From a bacterium D16-76 (lineage in GTDB: Bacteria > Bacillota > Clostridia > Oscillospirales > Acutalibacteraceae): DNA of 36,192 nucleotides. The stretch is from positions 1-36,192 of the forward strand of contig QZEE01000029.1 of assembly GCA_009917445.1 (NCBI GenBank). Direction: 5' to 3'. Shown here piece by piece: positions 15,160 through 23,806 of this stretch. Each line of letters starts with the position of its first letter. Positions within the stretch are counted from its first letter, which is position 1. Both the position numbers and the translations under genes were made by a program. Under the pieces are notes generated by a model. It did no database searches. It was not told the origin of the DNA and was given only the letters and a program-made list of their open reading frames with translations.

Positions 15160-16326
15160 TTACTGCTCTCGTATTTCAAATCCCGCATCAATGAGTAAAG
15201 CTGCGGAGTTCCGTTCCACTATATCAATCAACTGGTTATTTCTAACTAAGGAAAAAGTCCCATCGACATTTTCAACCAAATAAGTGTCATCTGCTGTGTA
15301 CTCTTCAAAAACTCCGTTCTCTGTAACCTCTTCAATTTCCTCCTTAGGTGCCTCATAGCGCGGCTGAATCACAAAGGAATAAGAGAACACCATGAGCACC
15401 GCCATGATGATACTGGTAACAACCAAGGCTAAGGCAGACAACTTGGGCTTATGTTCATAGTTCAGTATGGCGTCTGCACGCTGCAGCAGGTTTTTCTCCT
15501 TGTTATGCGCCAGTTCCGCTATAGCAAACATGGAAAAGTCAGGTGCATCTTTTTTGTCAGCAAAACAGATAGTCTTTTCCATTGTACGCAAATAACTAAC
15601 TCGATCTTCCAATTCCCTCTTGCTAGCTATGGATAAATCGCATTTCAGTTCCAGTGTTTGGTTTAAGTCATGCTTGAGCAGATAGACAAGCGGGTTCCAC
15701 CAAAAAGCACTCCGCAATAGTTCTACTAAAAGTTTTACCCAAATGTCATGGTTTTTCCAATGAGTAAATTCATGCTCCAATGCGTTGCTGAAATCCTCGC
15801 TGGAATATGGATAAGCAGGAAACAGTACGATGGGTTGGAAAAAACCGGTCACAGCGGGTGATTGCACAACATTGGTCACATAGATGGTGAATTTTGGTAT
15901 ATGCAACCGTGATGCAGCTTCCTGCGCTTCTGCAAAAGGTTCGTCATCCTCCTCGACTGGGACAAAGGATGCCAAAAGACGCCTGAATCTTCCATATGTC
16001 CTAAGAAAACGAACAAGGAAAAATAGAGTGCCAAGACCCCACAGTATACCAAGAATCAGGATTGGTGTGACAGCAAGCCCAGCCACTGGAGATTTTAAGA
16101 AATAATCCACCGAGTTAATTAGGTCAATTCCCGTAACAACATGGGTAAACGACAACATCTCAAGAGGAAAGAAGCAGCGAAGAAGGGCACAGACAATCAC
16201 ACAGACCAGCGGCCAGACACCAAAACACACAACCAAGCGTCGGCTCCTGCGGCACAACCATAGCAATAGAAAAAATAGGCTGCTCCACAGCACGGCCATC
16301 GAAAAAGAGTAAATCGAAAAGGTCAC
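15160..16326 (-). CDS. M56 (BlaR1-type) membrane metalloprotease sensor
   Basis: 388 residues from GTG 16326, which overlaps the repressor stop by GTGA. Four or so hydrophobic segments surround a cytoplasmic M56 zinc protease domain with HEFTH (His185, Glu186, His189) and a downstream LELKCDL segment. After the last helix (about 300-322) there is only a short extracellular tail of about 65 residues, not the penicillin-binding sensor domain of BlaR1. It therefore senses something other than beta-lactam. By family analogy, activation would lead to cleavage or inactivation of the co-encoded BlaI-like repressor. Its tail resembles that of the M56 protein at 35059-36144. Confidence 0.82.
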   Translation of the reverse strand: MTFSIYSFSMAVLWSSLFFLLLWLCRRSRRLVVCFGVWPLVCVIVCALLRCFFPLEMLSFTHVVTGIDLINSVDYFLKSPVAGLAVTPILILGILWGLGTLFFLVRFLRTYGRFRRLLASFVPVEEDDEPFAEAQEAASRLHIPKFTIYVTNVVQSPAVTGFFQPIVLFPAYPYSSEDFSNALEHEFTHWKNHDIWVKLLVELLRSAFWWNPLVYLLKHDLNQTLELKCDLSIASKRELEDRVSYLRTMEKTICFADKKDAPDFSMFAIAELAHNKEKNLLQRADAILNYEHKPKLSALALVVTSIIMAVLMVFSYSFVIQPRYEAPKEEIEEVTENGVFEEYTADDTYLVENVDGTFSLVRNNQLIDIVERNSAALLIDAGFEIREQ

Positions 16327-16757
16327 TCCTCATCGCTCCCTTTGTTTTCTTCCCGTTTCTTCTTAATGAGCTTCTCGATTCCAACCAGCACTGGTTCTGT
16401 ACCAGCGTCAGGAGAAAGCTCCATCAAAGCAGCGAGGATTTCCGGGATGTCCGTAGCCTGATAATCCTGCGTAGTATGCACCTGCAGGGCCAAAAATTCA
16501 TTGCGGGAAACGGTAGGCGCATACCGCCGCGCGTTTTTCCGGCCCATGCCTAGGTTATCCACTGGGACAAGATACTCTTTTGCGATTAGCTCGTTGATAA
16601 GGATGTGGAAAGAGTTTTTTGCAAACAACGGATTTTCTTCATCTTCCATAGCTTTTTCCAGAATCTCTTGCTTATTAAGAGGACGTGGAGAGTTCCATAG
16701 GATTTGCAAGAGAGCCAGTTCGGAAGAAGTAACAGAGGAACTGGGGCGCTTTGGCAT
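16323..16757 (-). CDS. BlaI/MecI-like transcriptional repressor
   Basis: 144 residues with GGAGGTG upstream of the ATG. A winged-helix domain is visible (SELALLQILWNSPRPLNKQEILE, then FHILINELIAKEYLVPV). The C-terminal helices around LAALMELSPD and GIEKLIKKKRE would dimerise. First gene of a minus-strand operon with the M56 protease and the 42-residue protein. Its strong promoter faces away from the solute-binding protein promoter in the same intergenic region, so one repressor may control both directions. Confidence 0.8.
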   Translation of the reverse strand: MPKRPSSSVTSSELALLQILWNSPRPLNKQEILEKAMEDEENPLFAKNSFHILINELIAKEYLVPVDNLGMGRKNARRYAPTVSRNEFLALQVHTTQDYQATDIPEILAALMELSPDAGTEPVLVGIEKLIKKKREENKGSDEE

Positions 16758-16912
16758 AATTTTTTAACACCTCCTCAATTGAAAAATTTGTGGAATTGAA
16801 AATGAGCAGGGAGAACACAGACTACCTGTAATTCATCTCAAAAGTTAAGGAAACAGAGTTTTCCACGCCATCGTATAGGATACAATTCCTCTCACTCTCA
16901 TATTCAAAAAAT

Positions 16913-16941
16913 ATTATACTGTTTTTCGAGCCTTATGTCAA
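16913..16941 (-). promoter_or_regulatory. Consensus promoter of the BlaI/M56 operon
   Basis: On the minus strand a perfect TTGACA (complement of 16936-16941), 17 bases and a perfect TATAAT (complement of 16913-16918). A TTTTTCGAG sequence lies in the spacer (16922-16930, plus-strand reading) and recurs at 16971-16979, a possible operator pair. Confidence 0.8.
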
Positions 16942-17010
16942 CACTACATGATAAAAAATTTTGAATGGGATTTTTCGAGATAGAACAAAATATTTTTTCT
17001 ATCTTGTATG

Positions 17011-17045
17011 TTGACAAAATAGATGTAACGTGATAATATTATCAC
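17011..17045 (+). promoter_or_regulatory. Promoter of the peptide locus with a 16-bp palindromic operator over the -10
   Basis: TTGACA (17011-17016), 17 bases, TAATAT (17034-17039). GTGATAATATTATCAC (17030-17045) is a perfect palindrome covering the -10, an ideal position for a repressor. Both this and the divergent promoter carry TGTA shortly before TGTTGACA, hinting at a shared regulator such as the BlaI-like protein next door. Confidence 0.65.
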
Positions 17046-17126
17046 AAATAGAACCCGCAAAAAACTGGATGGAATATTCCAGAGAAGGCGCGTACTACCT
17101 TTAGATTTTGATAGGAGGTTGTGAAA

Positions 17127-18641
17127 ATGTGCCCCCAAAAGGCAGTTTCTTTACTAATGGCATTTCTTGTTTTGGTTGCTGTGCTTTGTTCATGCAGCCA
17201 GGAGCAGAAACCCAAGTCAGATGAACAGTCAGGAACCAGTTCTGTATCCCTTTCTCAGGCAGAAAATGACACGGAAGAAAGTCCTGTTCCGGATACAAAG
17301 GACGCGAAACAAAAACTGACTTTCCTCACAACCTTTGAACACAACTATGCCGGCCTGAAGCCCTGGGTGGAAGATTTCGCACGGCTGAACCCGGGTGTGG
17401 AGACAGAAATTGAATATGGACTGGATTCTCTCTCATCGGAAAGTCAGTGGGATAATTACCGTACCCGTTGGACAACGGAGGTTATGAGTGGGGAAGCCCC
17501 GGACATTCTCCTAGATGAAGGATACATAAATCCCGCCCAATACGAGCAGAGCGGCCTAATGTATGACATCTATGAATGGATGGACAAAGACCCGGATTTT
17601 CAGGACACGGATTATTTCCACAACCTGTTTGAAGCCTTTGAGGTCAACGGTCACCTCTATACCTTACCGGTGACGTATTACTTTCAGTTCGTGTATCTCA
17701 ATGACGCCTTACTACAAGCCTCGGGCAAGCAGCTGAACCAGTGGGACAAAATCAACTATAGGGATATCATGGAAATCTACCACAGCGTGGAGAAGCAGGG
17801 GCTACTGGCAGAAGACTTCACGCTGGAATACATGGATACGCAGCCCGCTTACAGTATGTTTTTGAACACCGAACTGGTGGATTATGTAAGCTTGGAAGAT
17901 CGTTCTACCACATTGGAGTCGCCTGAGTTTATCGAATACCTAACTGCAACCAAGGATATCCCAACTAAGCGCAAGGCTTCCGACGGCTTGGCTATGGTCG
18001 GCGGGCGGGCCCAGTACATGATGAAAGAATTTGCCAAATCCAATGCGGAGGGGAACACATCGTTGATGATGGATTTAAACATTTCCTTGGACGGCTGGAT
18101 TGACCACATGGACGAGTTGGTGCCAGGCTGCGCTGGGCCCTTTGTCCTCACGTCAGTGCAGGGTACGCAGTCCTTCTATCCAGAACTGAAAGTCTGTGTG
18201 CCCACCAGTTGTAAAAACCCGGAACTGGCCTGGAAGTTTTTGAAATTCATGATTGCCCCGCCAGAGGTGCCCGCCTATGGCCAGCGTTGGTTCCCAGAAG
18301 GTAGTGTGGATTTGAGCAAGACCTTCCCAGTGACAAATCGTGAAAATTTCCGAACCTTTGCGAAGCTCTACTCGCAGGGTGCCAACTATGTGCAAGAAAC
18401 CGGCGGTGCTCCCTGGCCGGAGGATTTCGATCTGATATCCGCCGACTGCCCCGTCACCGACGAACTGCTGAATAAGTTGGAGATCATCATCGAGGGCATC
18501 ACCAAAACCACCGACCGCTTCGGTCCTTTGCGGGATTTGATGCTACCTGAGCTTCAGGAGTATTACGAAACGGACACTGTGACTGCGGAACAGTGCGCGA
18601 AGCGGCTCCAAGAGATTGCGGATTTGTATTTGCAGGAATAA
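17127..18641 (+). CDS. Solute-binding lipoprotein 1 of a CUT1-type ABC importer
   Basis: 504 residues from ATG 17127, preferred over GTG 17121 because AGGAGG (17113-17118) is 8 bases from the ATG and only 2 from the GTG. The signal sequence ends in a lipobox (VLCSC), then a Ser/Glu-rich linker. The mature part has family-1 extracellular solute-binding features: FARLNPGVETEIEYG, SGEAPDILLDEGY, GHLYTLPVTYYFQ and NPELAWKFLKFMI. This family usually binds oligosaccharides. It is related to lipoprotein 2 at 27815, including the same C-terminal pattern (EQCAKRLQE, EECAKQLQE). No permease is adjacent on this side; the shared permeases lie 5 kb downstream. First gene after the palindromic promoter and probably co-transcribed with precursor 1. 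Confidence 0.85.
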   Translation: MCPQKAVSLLMAFLVLVAVLCSCSQEQKPKSDEQSGTSSVSLSQAENDTEESPVPDTKDAKQKLTFLTTFEHNYAGLKPWVEDFARLNPGVETEIEYGLDSLSSESQWDNYRTRWTTEVMSGEAPDILLDEGYINPAQYEQSGLMYDIYEWMDKDPDFQDTDYFHNLFEAFEVNGHLYTLPVTYYFQFVYLNDALLQASGKQLNQWDKINYRDIMEIYHSVEKQGLLAEDFTLEYMDTQPAYSMFLNTELVDYVSLEDRSTTLESPEFIEYLTATKDIPTKRKASDGLAMVGGRAQYMMKEFAKSNAEGNTSLMMDLNISLDGWIDHMDELVPGCAGPFVLTSVQGTQSFYPELKVCVPTSCKNPELAWKFLKFMIAPPEVPAYGQRWFPEGSVDLSKTFPVTNRENFRTFAKLYSQGANYVQETGGAPWPEDFDLISADCPVTDELLNKLEIIIEGITKTTDRFGPLRDLMLPELQEYYETDTVTAEQCAKRLQEIADLYLQE

Positions 18642-18794
18642 TTTGCGCAGCAGAGAGTATTCTAAGTAGCAATTTGTCGAAATTCTGGCTCCTGCTCAAA
18701 GATATAAAATGGAAAGACTTTCTTGAATTTTGCAGCCAGCTATTTCCACATAAAGATTTCTGAAATTACATTTAGTAATGAAAGGATTGATTGT

Positions 18795-19004
18795 ATGAAA
18801 AAAGCACTGATTTCCCAGAGAAAAGGTGATTCCATGAAAACGTACATGGACTTAAGATGGGTAGCATGTACATGTTCCTGCCTGAACATGTGTTATTGCA
18901 CCTGCGGCGTATCGCAGGAAAGTGCGCATAACGGTCATGTTTCAGCTACTCTAACCCCTGCTTCTGGTTCAAATCCATCTTCAGAAGTGCAGGCCAGATT
19001 CTAA
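18795..19004 (+). CDS. Cys-rich RiPP precursor peptide 1
   Basis: 69 residues from ATG 18795 (AAAGGA 7 bases upstream). This start is preferred over ATG 18834 because it supplies a leader KKALISQRKG that matches KKKLGKSQREG in precursor 2. The leader (about 1-24) is followed by a six-Cys block CTCSCLNMCYCTC and a Ser/Thr/Asn/Gly-rich tail. Size, Cys clustering and position just before a CcpM-like radical SAM gene fit the CLI_3235-type Cys-rich precursor class of clostridia. The expected modification is a radical SAM-dependent thioether or similar bond at Cys; its nature is not known. The two tails differ, so the two products should differ. Confidence 0.78.
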   Translation: MKKALISQRKGDSMKTYMDLRWVACTCSCLNMCYCTCGVSQESAHNGHVSATLTPASGSNPSSEVQARF

Positions 19005-19294
19005 AATCGTTTCGTAATATGGCAGCGAGATTAGCATGATTTAGTTATACTCAAGTTGTATGTGGTTAATTATGGCTGGCCGTGATTTACAAAGTAGTAT
19101 AATTAGAAAGTGAAAAGCTCGCGTGGAATCTTGAGGTGTGTTTTCAGATGCGATTTGTTGAAATGTATGTATAATTCAGACAATCTCTAATCAGATTTTC
19201 ACACCAGGTTTTACATGTCAGTTACGAAGGAAGCTGGTTGCGAACGGATTGCAACCAGCTTCTCCATATATATTTTACCAGGAGATGTTTGTCC
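19005..19294 (+). other. 290-base spacer between precursor 1 and its maturase
   Basis: AT-rich, no credible coding frame. It contains two TATAAT sequences (19098-19103 and 19170-19175) without matching -35 boxes, and near its end a 12-bp hairpin (listed separately). Such a gap after a precursor gene usually lets the precursor be made in excess over the enzymes. Confidence 0.5.
19230..19262 (+). terminator. Hairpin between precursor 1 and the maturase
   Basis: GAAGCTGGTTGC (19230-19241) pairs perfectly with GCAACCAGCTTC (19251-19262) across a 9-base loop. There is no continuous U-run (TCCATATATATTTTA follows), so it is a leaky terminator, an mRNA processing signal or a 3'-end stabiliser for the precursor message. 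Confidence 0.6.
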
Positions 19295-20671
19295 ATGCCT
19301 TATATTCAATTTGAACTTCCTATAGGAGAATATGTTTACGAGCGAAATCAAAATAAGGTATACACTATATCCAAGTTTGGTTATGAGCAAGGCAGTATTC
19401 AAAGCGATAATGACATGCAGACTTGGCTTGAAAGAAGAAATATAGATACATCCAACAGTATCGAGACTATTGAAAATCCTGAGACTGATGAACTAGACAA
19501 ACTTCTGCAAACAGATGTAGCATTCATCACTCTTCAGGTTACACAAAATTGCAATTTACGGTGCAGCTATTGTGCATATTCTGGCGCGTACTATAATAGA
19601 ACCCATAATAAAAAGACGATGTCCTTCGCGGTCGCCAAAAAGGCGGTTGATTTTCTTCTCAGTCATTCAACTGCATCTGATGACATTTCTGTAGGCTTTT
19701 ATGGCGGAGAACCGTTGTTGGAATTTGGATTGATAAAAGAGGTTGTTGCGTATACTGAATCTGTTTGTTGGGGAAAAAATGTTTCATATGCCATAACAAC
19801 AAATGCCACACTTTTAAAAGGCGAAATCTTAGATTTTCTGGTTGAAAAAAATTTCAAGGTCATGATTAGTCTGGATGGACCAAAAGAAGTACATGACCAG
19901 AACCGTGTTTTTTCTGACGGACGCGGTTCCTATGATATTGTTATGCGCAACATAGCAAATATAAAAAAGCTGTATCCCATATTTTATAAGCAGGTGATGA
20001 CTAACACGGTATTAAGTCCAGATGAAGATTATCAGTGTGTGCAACGCTATTTTGATACAGATGCCGTTGTGTCCGAACTTAACTCTCGGCTCTCATTGAT
20101 TTCCACCCAAGACATAAAAGAGGAAATAAACTATCCAGACCGATTATACATAACCCAAAATGAGGAACTTGTAAAGGTGATGCTCTACATGCTGGGGAAA
20201 CTGGATAAAAGATTGGTTTCCAAAATATACCTGTCTCTTGCTGACAAAATCTGTGAGTCATATGAATCTTTGAAATTGAAAGGGACTGTTTCAAAATGTG
20301 CACATCCAGGTGGGCCCTGCACACCTGCTAAGCACAGACTATTTATAGATGTTGATGGTAATTTCTATCCATGTGAGCGAGTGTCAGAATGCCCTCGAAC
20401 GGAAATTGGAAATCTTGAGACGGGTTTTGACGTTCAACAAATTAAGGACTGTATGAATGTCGGAAAATTAACTGAAACTGCTTGTAAGAACTGCTGGGCT
20501 TTCCTGCACTGTAACCAGTGTATTGCAAGTTGTCTTGACAGAAATGTTTTTTCCTCTGGGAAAAGGCTGCAGGAATGCAATAGGTCTCGTGCAGGAGCAT
20601 TAGATAATATAAAAAATGTTGTTTTTTTACAACACTATGGATTTGACTTTGAAAGGTGGTATATCAAATGA
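19295..20671 (+). CDS. CcpM-like radical SAM peptide maturase 1
   Basis: 458 residues from ATG 19295 (GGAGATG upstream); homology of the first residues with maturase 2 (MPYIQF, MSYIVF) fixes the start. The radical SAM motif is C86-x3-C90-x2-C93 (CNLRCSYC) after TLQVTQN. GFYGGEPLLEF and ISLDGPKEVHDQNR are SAM-fold motifs. A Cys-rich C-terminal auxiliary-cluster domain follows (FYPCERV, CKNCWAFLHCNQCIASC, LQECN), as in SPASM maturases. It belongs to the Cys-rich peptide maturase group I recall as CcpM (TIGR04068). It would form carbon-based cross-links on precursor 1 using SAM and Fe-S clusters in the cytoplasm. The stop overlaps the next start (ATGA). Coding DNA is notably AT-rich. Confidence 0.88.
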   Translation: MPYIQFELPIGEYVYERNQNKVYTISKFGYEQGSIQSDNDMQTWLERRNIDTSNSIETIENPETDELDKLLQTDVAFITLQVTQNCNLRCSYCAYSGAYYNRTHNKKTMSFAVAKKAVDFLLSHSTASDDISVGFYGGEPLLEFGLIKEVVAYTESVCWGKNVSYAITTNATLLKGEILDFLVEKNFKVMISLDGPKEVHDQNRVFSDGRGSYDIVMRNIANIKKLYPIFYKQVMTNTVLSPDEDYQCVQRYFDTDAVVSELNSRLSLISTQDIKEEINYPDRLYITQNEELVKVMLYMLGKLDKRLVSKIYLSLADKICESYESLKLKGTVSKCAHPGGPCTPAKHRLFIDVDGNFYPCERVSECPRTEIGNLETGFDVQQIKDCMNVGKLTETACKNCWAFLHCNQCIASCLDRNVFSSGKRLQECNRSRAGALDNIKNVVFLQHYGFDFERWYIK

Positions 20672-21726
20672 GCAGAATGCTTATTTATCCGGCTGATAGA
20701 AGGTGCCTTCCCCTTTTGGAGTTCAAAAATGCGCTGAATGTTGAAGATTTATATTTGGCTACACCTGTTGGCACAGAGTTAAACAGCCCGCTTTTTTCTT
20801 CCAGATGTGCTTATGGTGATGACTTGCCTCGAATTACTGTTATACATGATAAATATCCTACCCAACCAGTAGAATATGTCTTGCTGTTCTATAATCTATC
20901 AGTTTCAAAAGAAGATTATCAACGCATAATTGATGTTTATCTAGCACAAGGAAGTCAAATTTACTTATCAGAGGATATGCCGAAAGATTTATTGTCCCAT
21001 AACGTAAAGTATATGAGTTCTACAAGCAGCGATTGTGTTGATTTAGAAAAATTCCCATTTGATAGAATTTTTCCCATTTCCACACCTACATTGGCGATTG
21101 TAGGTGCTGGCGTGAATTGCAGCAAGTTTGATCTGTTGACAGCGCTTACTATATTTTTTAATAAAGAGGGTTACAAGGTGATGAGCCTTTCTGGTTCAGA
21201 ACTTTCGTGCTTCTGGAACATAATGCTACTTCCTGGTTTTCTATACGAAAACATCTCTCTAGAGAATAAAACCCTTATGTTTAACCATTATCTTTATGAC
21301 ATGGTGTTAAGAGAAAAACCAGATATAGTCATGATTGATGTTCCTGGAGGTGTTACAGCAATCAATCCATACGAGTATAAGTATGCAGGAGAAATAGCTC
21401 AAGTGATCACAGGTGCAATCGAGGTTGACTTGGGGATATATAGCGTATATGCCCATTCGTATTCAAAAGAGTTTTTTGAAATTCTGACTGCACAATGCAA
21501 ATATAAGTGTGGCTTTGAACCGTATTTGTTCCATATAGCAAATACAGATTTCCGCGTTGATCCAGATTCTAAAAAAACTGTTTTCAGATCTGCAAAAAAA
21601 GAATTTGTTGCAGAAGAACTCATAAAGGCCAGAAAGACCATGACAGAACGAGTTTTTTCGCTTTTTGATGAAAAAACACCTGGACAAATACTAGAACAAA
21701 TATATTCTTTTTTTACGGGAGCTTAG
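20668..21726 (+). CDS. TIGR04066-like peptide maturation protein 1
   Basis: 352 residues from the ATG overlapping the maturase stop. It starts MSRMLIYPADRRCLPLLEF, matching MKLLVYPMNKSLAPLGRY in its paralogue at 30745. A nucleotide-binding-like middle region is visible: PTLAIVGAGVNCSKFDLLTAL resembles a Walker A loop with Lys followed by Phe instead of Thr/Ser, and KPDIVMIDVPGGV resembles Walker B. I recall this group as the peptide maturation system protein TIGR04066, always next to CcpM. The function is unknown; a degenerate P-loop that binds the enzyme or peptide is one possibility. Confidence 0.78.
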   Translation: MSRMLIYPADRRCLPLLEFKNALNVEDLYLATPVGTELNSPLFSSRCAYGDDLPRITVIHDKYPTQPVEYVLLFYNLSVSKEDYQRIIDVYLAQGSQIYLSEDMPKDLLSHNVKYMSSTSSDCVDLEKFPFDRIFPISTPTLAIVGAGVNCSKFDLLTALTIFFNKEGYKVMSLSGSELSCFWNIMLLPGFLYENISLENKTLMFNHYLYDMVLREKPDIVMIDVPGGVTAINPYEYKYAGEIAQVITGAIEVDLGIYSVYAHSYSKEFFEILTAQCKYKCGFEPYLFHIANTDFRVDPDSKKTVFRSAKKEFVAEELIKARKTMTERVFSLFDEKTPGQILEQIYSFFTGA

Positions 21727-21730
21727 CTAT

Positions 21731-21976
21731 ATGGATAGGGAAATGATTCAAAACGAAATTCAGCACTTGCTCATGTATTGCCAGGGGACTATTGATAATG
21801 AAAATGAAAATTTCTTTTCTCCTTCCACGGGCTTTTCAGGGAGGGATATTGTATTTGTTTTACTTGAGTTTCAAAAAAAACATCCGTACGATTTGAATTT
21901 AGTGATTGAGCACATAGAAGGCTTTACTCTTCGTTCTATCGTCGATGCTTTGTATTTGGTGCTATCAGGGGAGTAG
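21731..21976 (+). CDS. Acyl-carrier-related peptide maturation protein 1
   Basis: 81 residues, starting 4 bases after the previous gene with GGGAG upstream. A small all-helical protein with an acyl-carrier-like pattern (GRDIVFVLLEFQKKHPYDLNLVIEHIEG..LRSIVDAL). The DSL phosphopantetheine site of true ACPs reads DIV here, so the attachment serine is missing. I recall the group as the peptide maturation system acyl carrier-related protein (TIGR04069). It may be a docking or scaffold protein for the maturase. Its paralogue is at 31837-32091. Confidence 0.72.
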   Translation: MDREMIQNEIQHLLMYCQGTIDNENENFFSPSTGFSGRDIVFVLLEFQKKHPYDLNLVIEHIEGFTLRSIVDALYLVLSGE

Positions 21977-22102
21977 CTAATGCTTCATATGGAACATATG
22001 AGGCAAGTTATGTTGACAATCGCGCTCTGGAACAGCCATCTTGTAATGGTGATTGCTAAATTCGGATAAGCTTTCTAAAATATAAGCCAGAAGGAGAACC
22101 TT

Positions 22103-23806
22103 ATGAAAAGAGGCAAGATTGCCCCTCATATGCAACGTATTTTTTCCTATCTTAAACCCTTCAAAAGGGAATTCCTGCTGGTTGGCCTGACCATGCTGAT
22201 TTCTGTTACCGTGGGTTTCCTTCAGCCGCTGGTCATCCAGTCCATCACAGACAATGGTATGCTTCAGCAAAATATGAGGGTGATTGTCCGCTCGGTACTG
22301 GCACTGGCTGGTCTTGTTATAGTGAACCAGGCCATTGACCTGTGGCAGACCCGCATCTTTGCTGACGTACATAACAAGTCCTACTATCTGGTGTTCCACC
22401 AAGTTTTTGAGAAACTCCTTCACTTGAAAAAATCTTATTTTGAGGACAAGAACAATACAGAAATCCTGAGTTTCCTGCAAATGGATGTGTCGCAGGTTTC
22501 CTCCATTACAGACCGCTACATGGTTATGAGCGCCAGCTACATCTTCCGTATCATCAGCGGCTTGGTCGGTCTGTTTGTGATAAGCTGGAAGCTGGCCCTG
22601 GTGGTATTGGCCATGGTGCCCGTGAAGTTCTTTCTTGTGAAAGGCATGTCCAAGCGCCGGGAAAAGGCCATGGATGAGATGATCGAATCCAGCAGGGACT
22701 TTTCCCGGTGGTTTGGAGATAACCTGAATGGCGTTGACGAAATAAAGCTATGGAACCTATTCCAGTCTAGGGAAAAAATTTTTGCGGAGAAGCAGCGGGA
22801 ACTTCTGAAATTAGAGAAGAAGGGCACGATGATCGATGGCTGGAACAGCTTCTGGGAAGTGTTGCTGGAGTGGTCAGTAACCATTGTGCTATACCTGCTG
22901 GGCGGCTGGCTCATCTGTACGGGCAGCTTGACCATAGGCGCGGTGTTTGCGTTTTCCAGCTATTCCGGCTATGTGACCGGGCCTGTGTCCGCACTTATCA
23001 ATTTGAAAATGTACTTTGCCCGCATCATGCCTTCGGCTCGCAGGCTGTTCCAGTTTCTCGACATGGAAACAGAGCCAGATGCTGGTAAAAAGACTACTGA
23101 TAATGAGCCGCTAAAATTGGAGTTTCGGGATGTGGCGTTCTGTTATGAGGAAAACCGTCCTATCCTGCAAGGCGTGAATTTCACAGTGGAACCTGGTGAA
23201 AAAGTCGCCATTATCGGCCAGAATGGCAGCGGAAAATCAACCATCCTTAACATACTTCTGCGATTCTACCAGCCCGACGCCGGACAAGTGCTGGCGGACG
23301 GGATAGATGTGAATTGCCTGTCTCTGGAGGATTATCGCAGCCTATTTTCCGTGGTCAGCCAGGAGCCTTACCTATTTTTAGGCAACATTTTGGAAAACAC
23401 AGATTTAACCGGAGAGGCCACTGAGGAACAATTGTGTGCTGCCTTAAAAGATAGTGGCGTGGCAAGCTACATAACCCGTATGCCCGATGGGGAAAAGACC
23501 CAGATTGGCCGCAACGGGGCAAAGCTCTCTGGCGGTGAAAAGCAGAAACTGGCGGTGGCCCGCGCCTTGCTGAAAGATGCGTCGGTGGTAATTTTAGATG
23601 AAGCTACCTCTGGGTTTGACGTGGAATCGGACGCCTATCTGCATGACATCATCGTGAACCAGATGCAGGAAAAATCTGTAATCATGATTACCCATCACTA
23701 TAATAATTTGGAGGGGATGGACAGGGTGTATCGGTTAGAGGATGGCGTGCTATCGGAAGTCCACGAAATGGGAGAGGGGGTCAATTTCGATGAGGAAGAA
23801 AAATAG
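22103..23806 (+). CDS. ABC exporter (fused TMD-NBD), probable peptide exporter
   Basis: 567 residues with AAGGAGA upstream of the ATG. The N-terminal half has about six transmembrane helices of the type I exporter fold. The ATPase half shows IIGQNGSGKST (Walker A, about 369-379), VVSQEPYLF (Q-loop), LSGGEKQK (signature, about 474), VVILDEATSGFD (Walker B) and ITHHYN (H-loop). There is no N-terminal C39 peptidase domain, so leader removal must come from elsewhere, plausibly the S8 protease at 32095. Its position between module A and the importer genes suggests it secretes the mature Cys-rich peptides. It overlaps the next gene by 17 bases and is more GC-rich than module A. Confidence 0.85.
   Translation: MKRGKIAPHMQRIFSYLKPFKREFLLVGLTMLISVTVGFLQPLVIQSITDNGMLQQNMRVIVRSVLALAGLVIVNQAIDLWQTRIFADVHNKSYYLVFHQVFEKLLHLKKSYFEDKNNTEILSFLQMDVSQVSSITDRYMVMSASYIFRIISGLVGLFVISWKLALVVLAMVPVKFFLVKGMSKRREKAMDEMIESSRDFSRWFGDNLNGVDEIKLWNLFQSREKIFAEKQRELLKLEKKGTMIDGWNSFWEVLLEWSVTIVLYLLGGWLICTGSLTIGAVFAFSSYSGYVTGPVSALINLKMYFARIMPSARRLFQFLDMETEPDAGKKTTDNEPLKLEFRDVAFCYEENRPILQGVNFTVEPGEKVAIIGQNGSGKSTILNILLRFYQPDAGQVLADGIDVNCLSLEDYRSLFSVVSQEPYLFLGNILENTDLTGEATEEQLCAALKDSGVASYITRMPDGEKTQIGRNGAKLSGGEKQKLAVARALLKDASVVILDEATSGFDVESDAYLHDIIVNQMQEKSVIMITHHYNNLEGMDRVYRLEDGVLSEVHEMGEGVNFDEEEK

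Noticed and set aside
15160-16757. Beta-lactam resistance regulators (true BlaI/BlaR1)
   Set aside because: The M56 protein lacks the penicillin-binding sensor domain and no beta-lactamase or PBP gene is nearby.
19098-19175. Two TATAAT sequences as a separate promoter for maturase 1
   Set aside because: Neither has a -35 box at 16-18 bases or an extended -10; in AT-rich DNA such matches are expected by chance.
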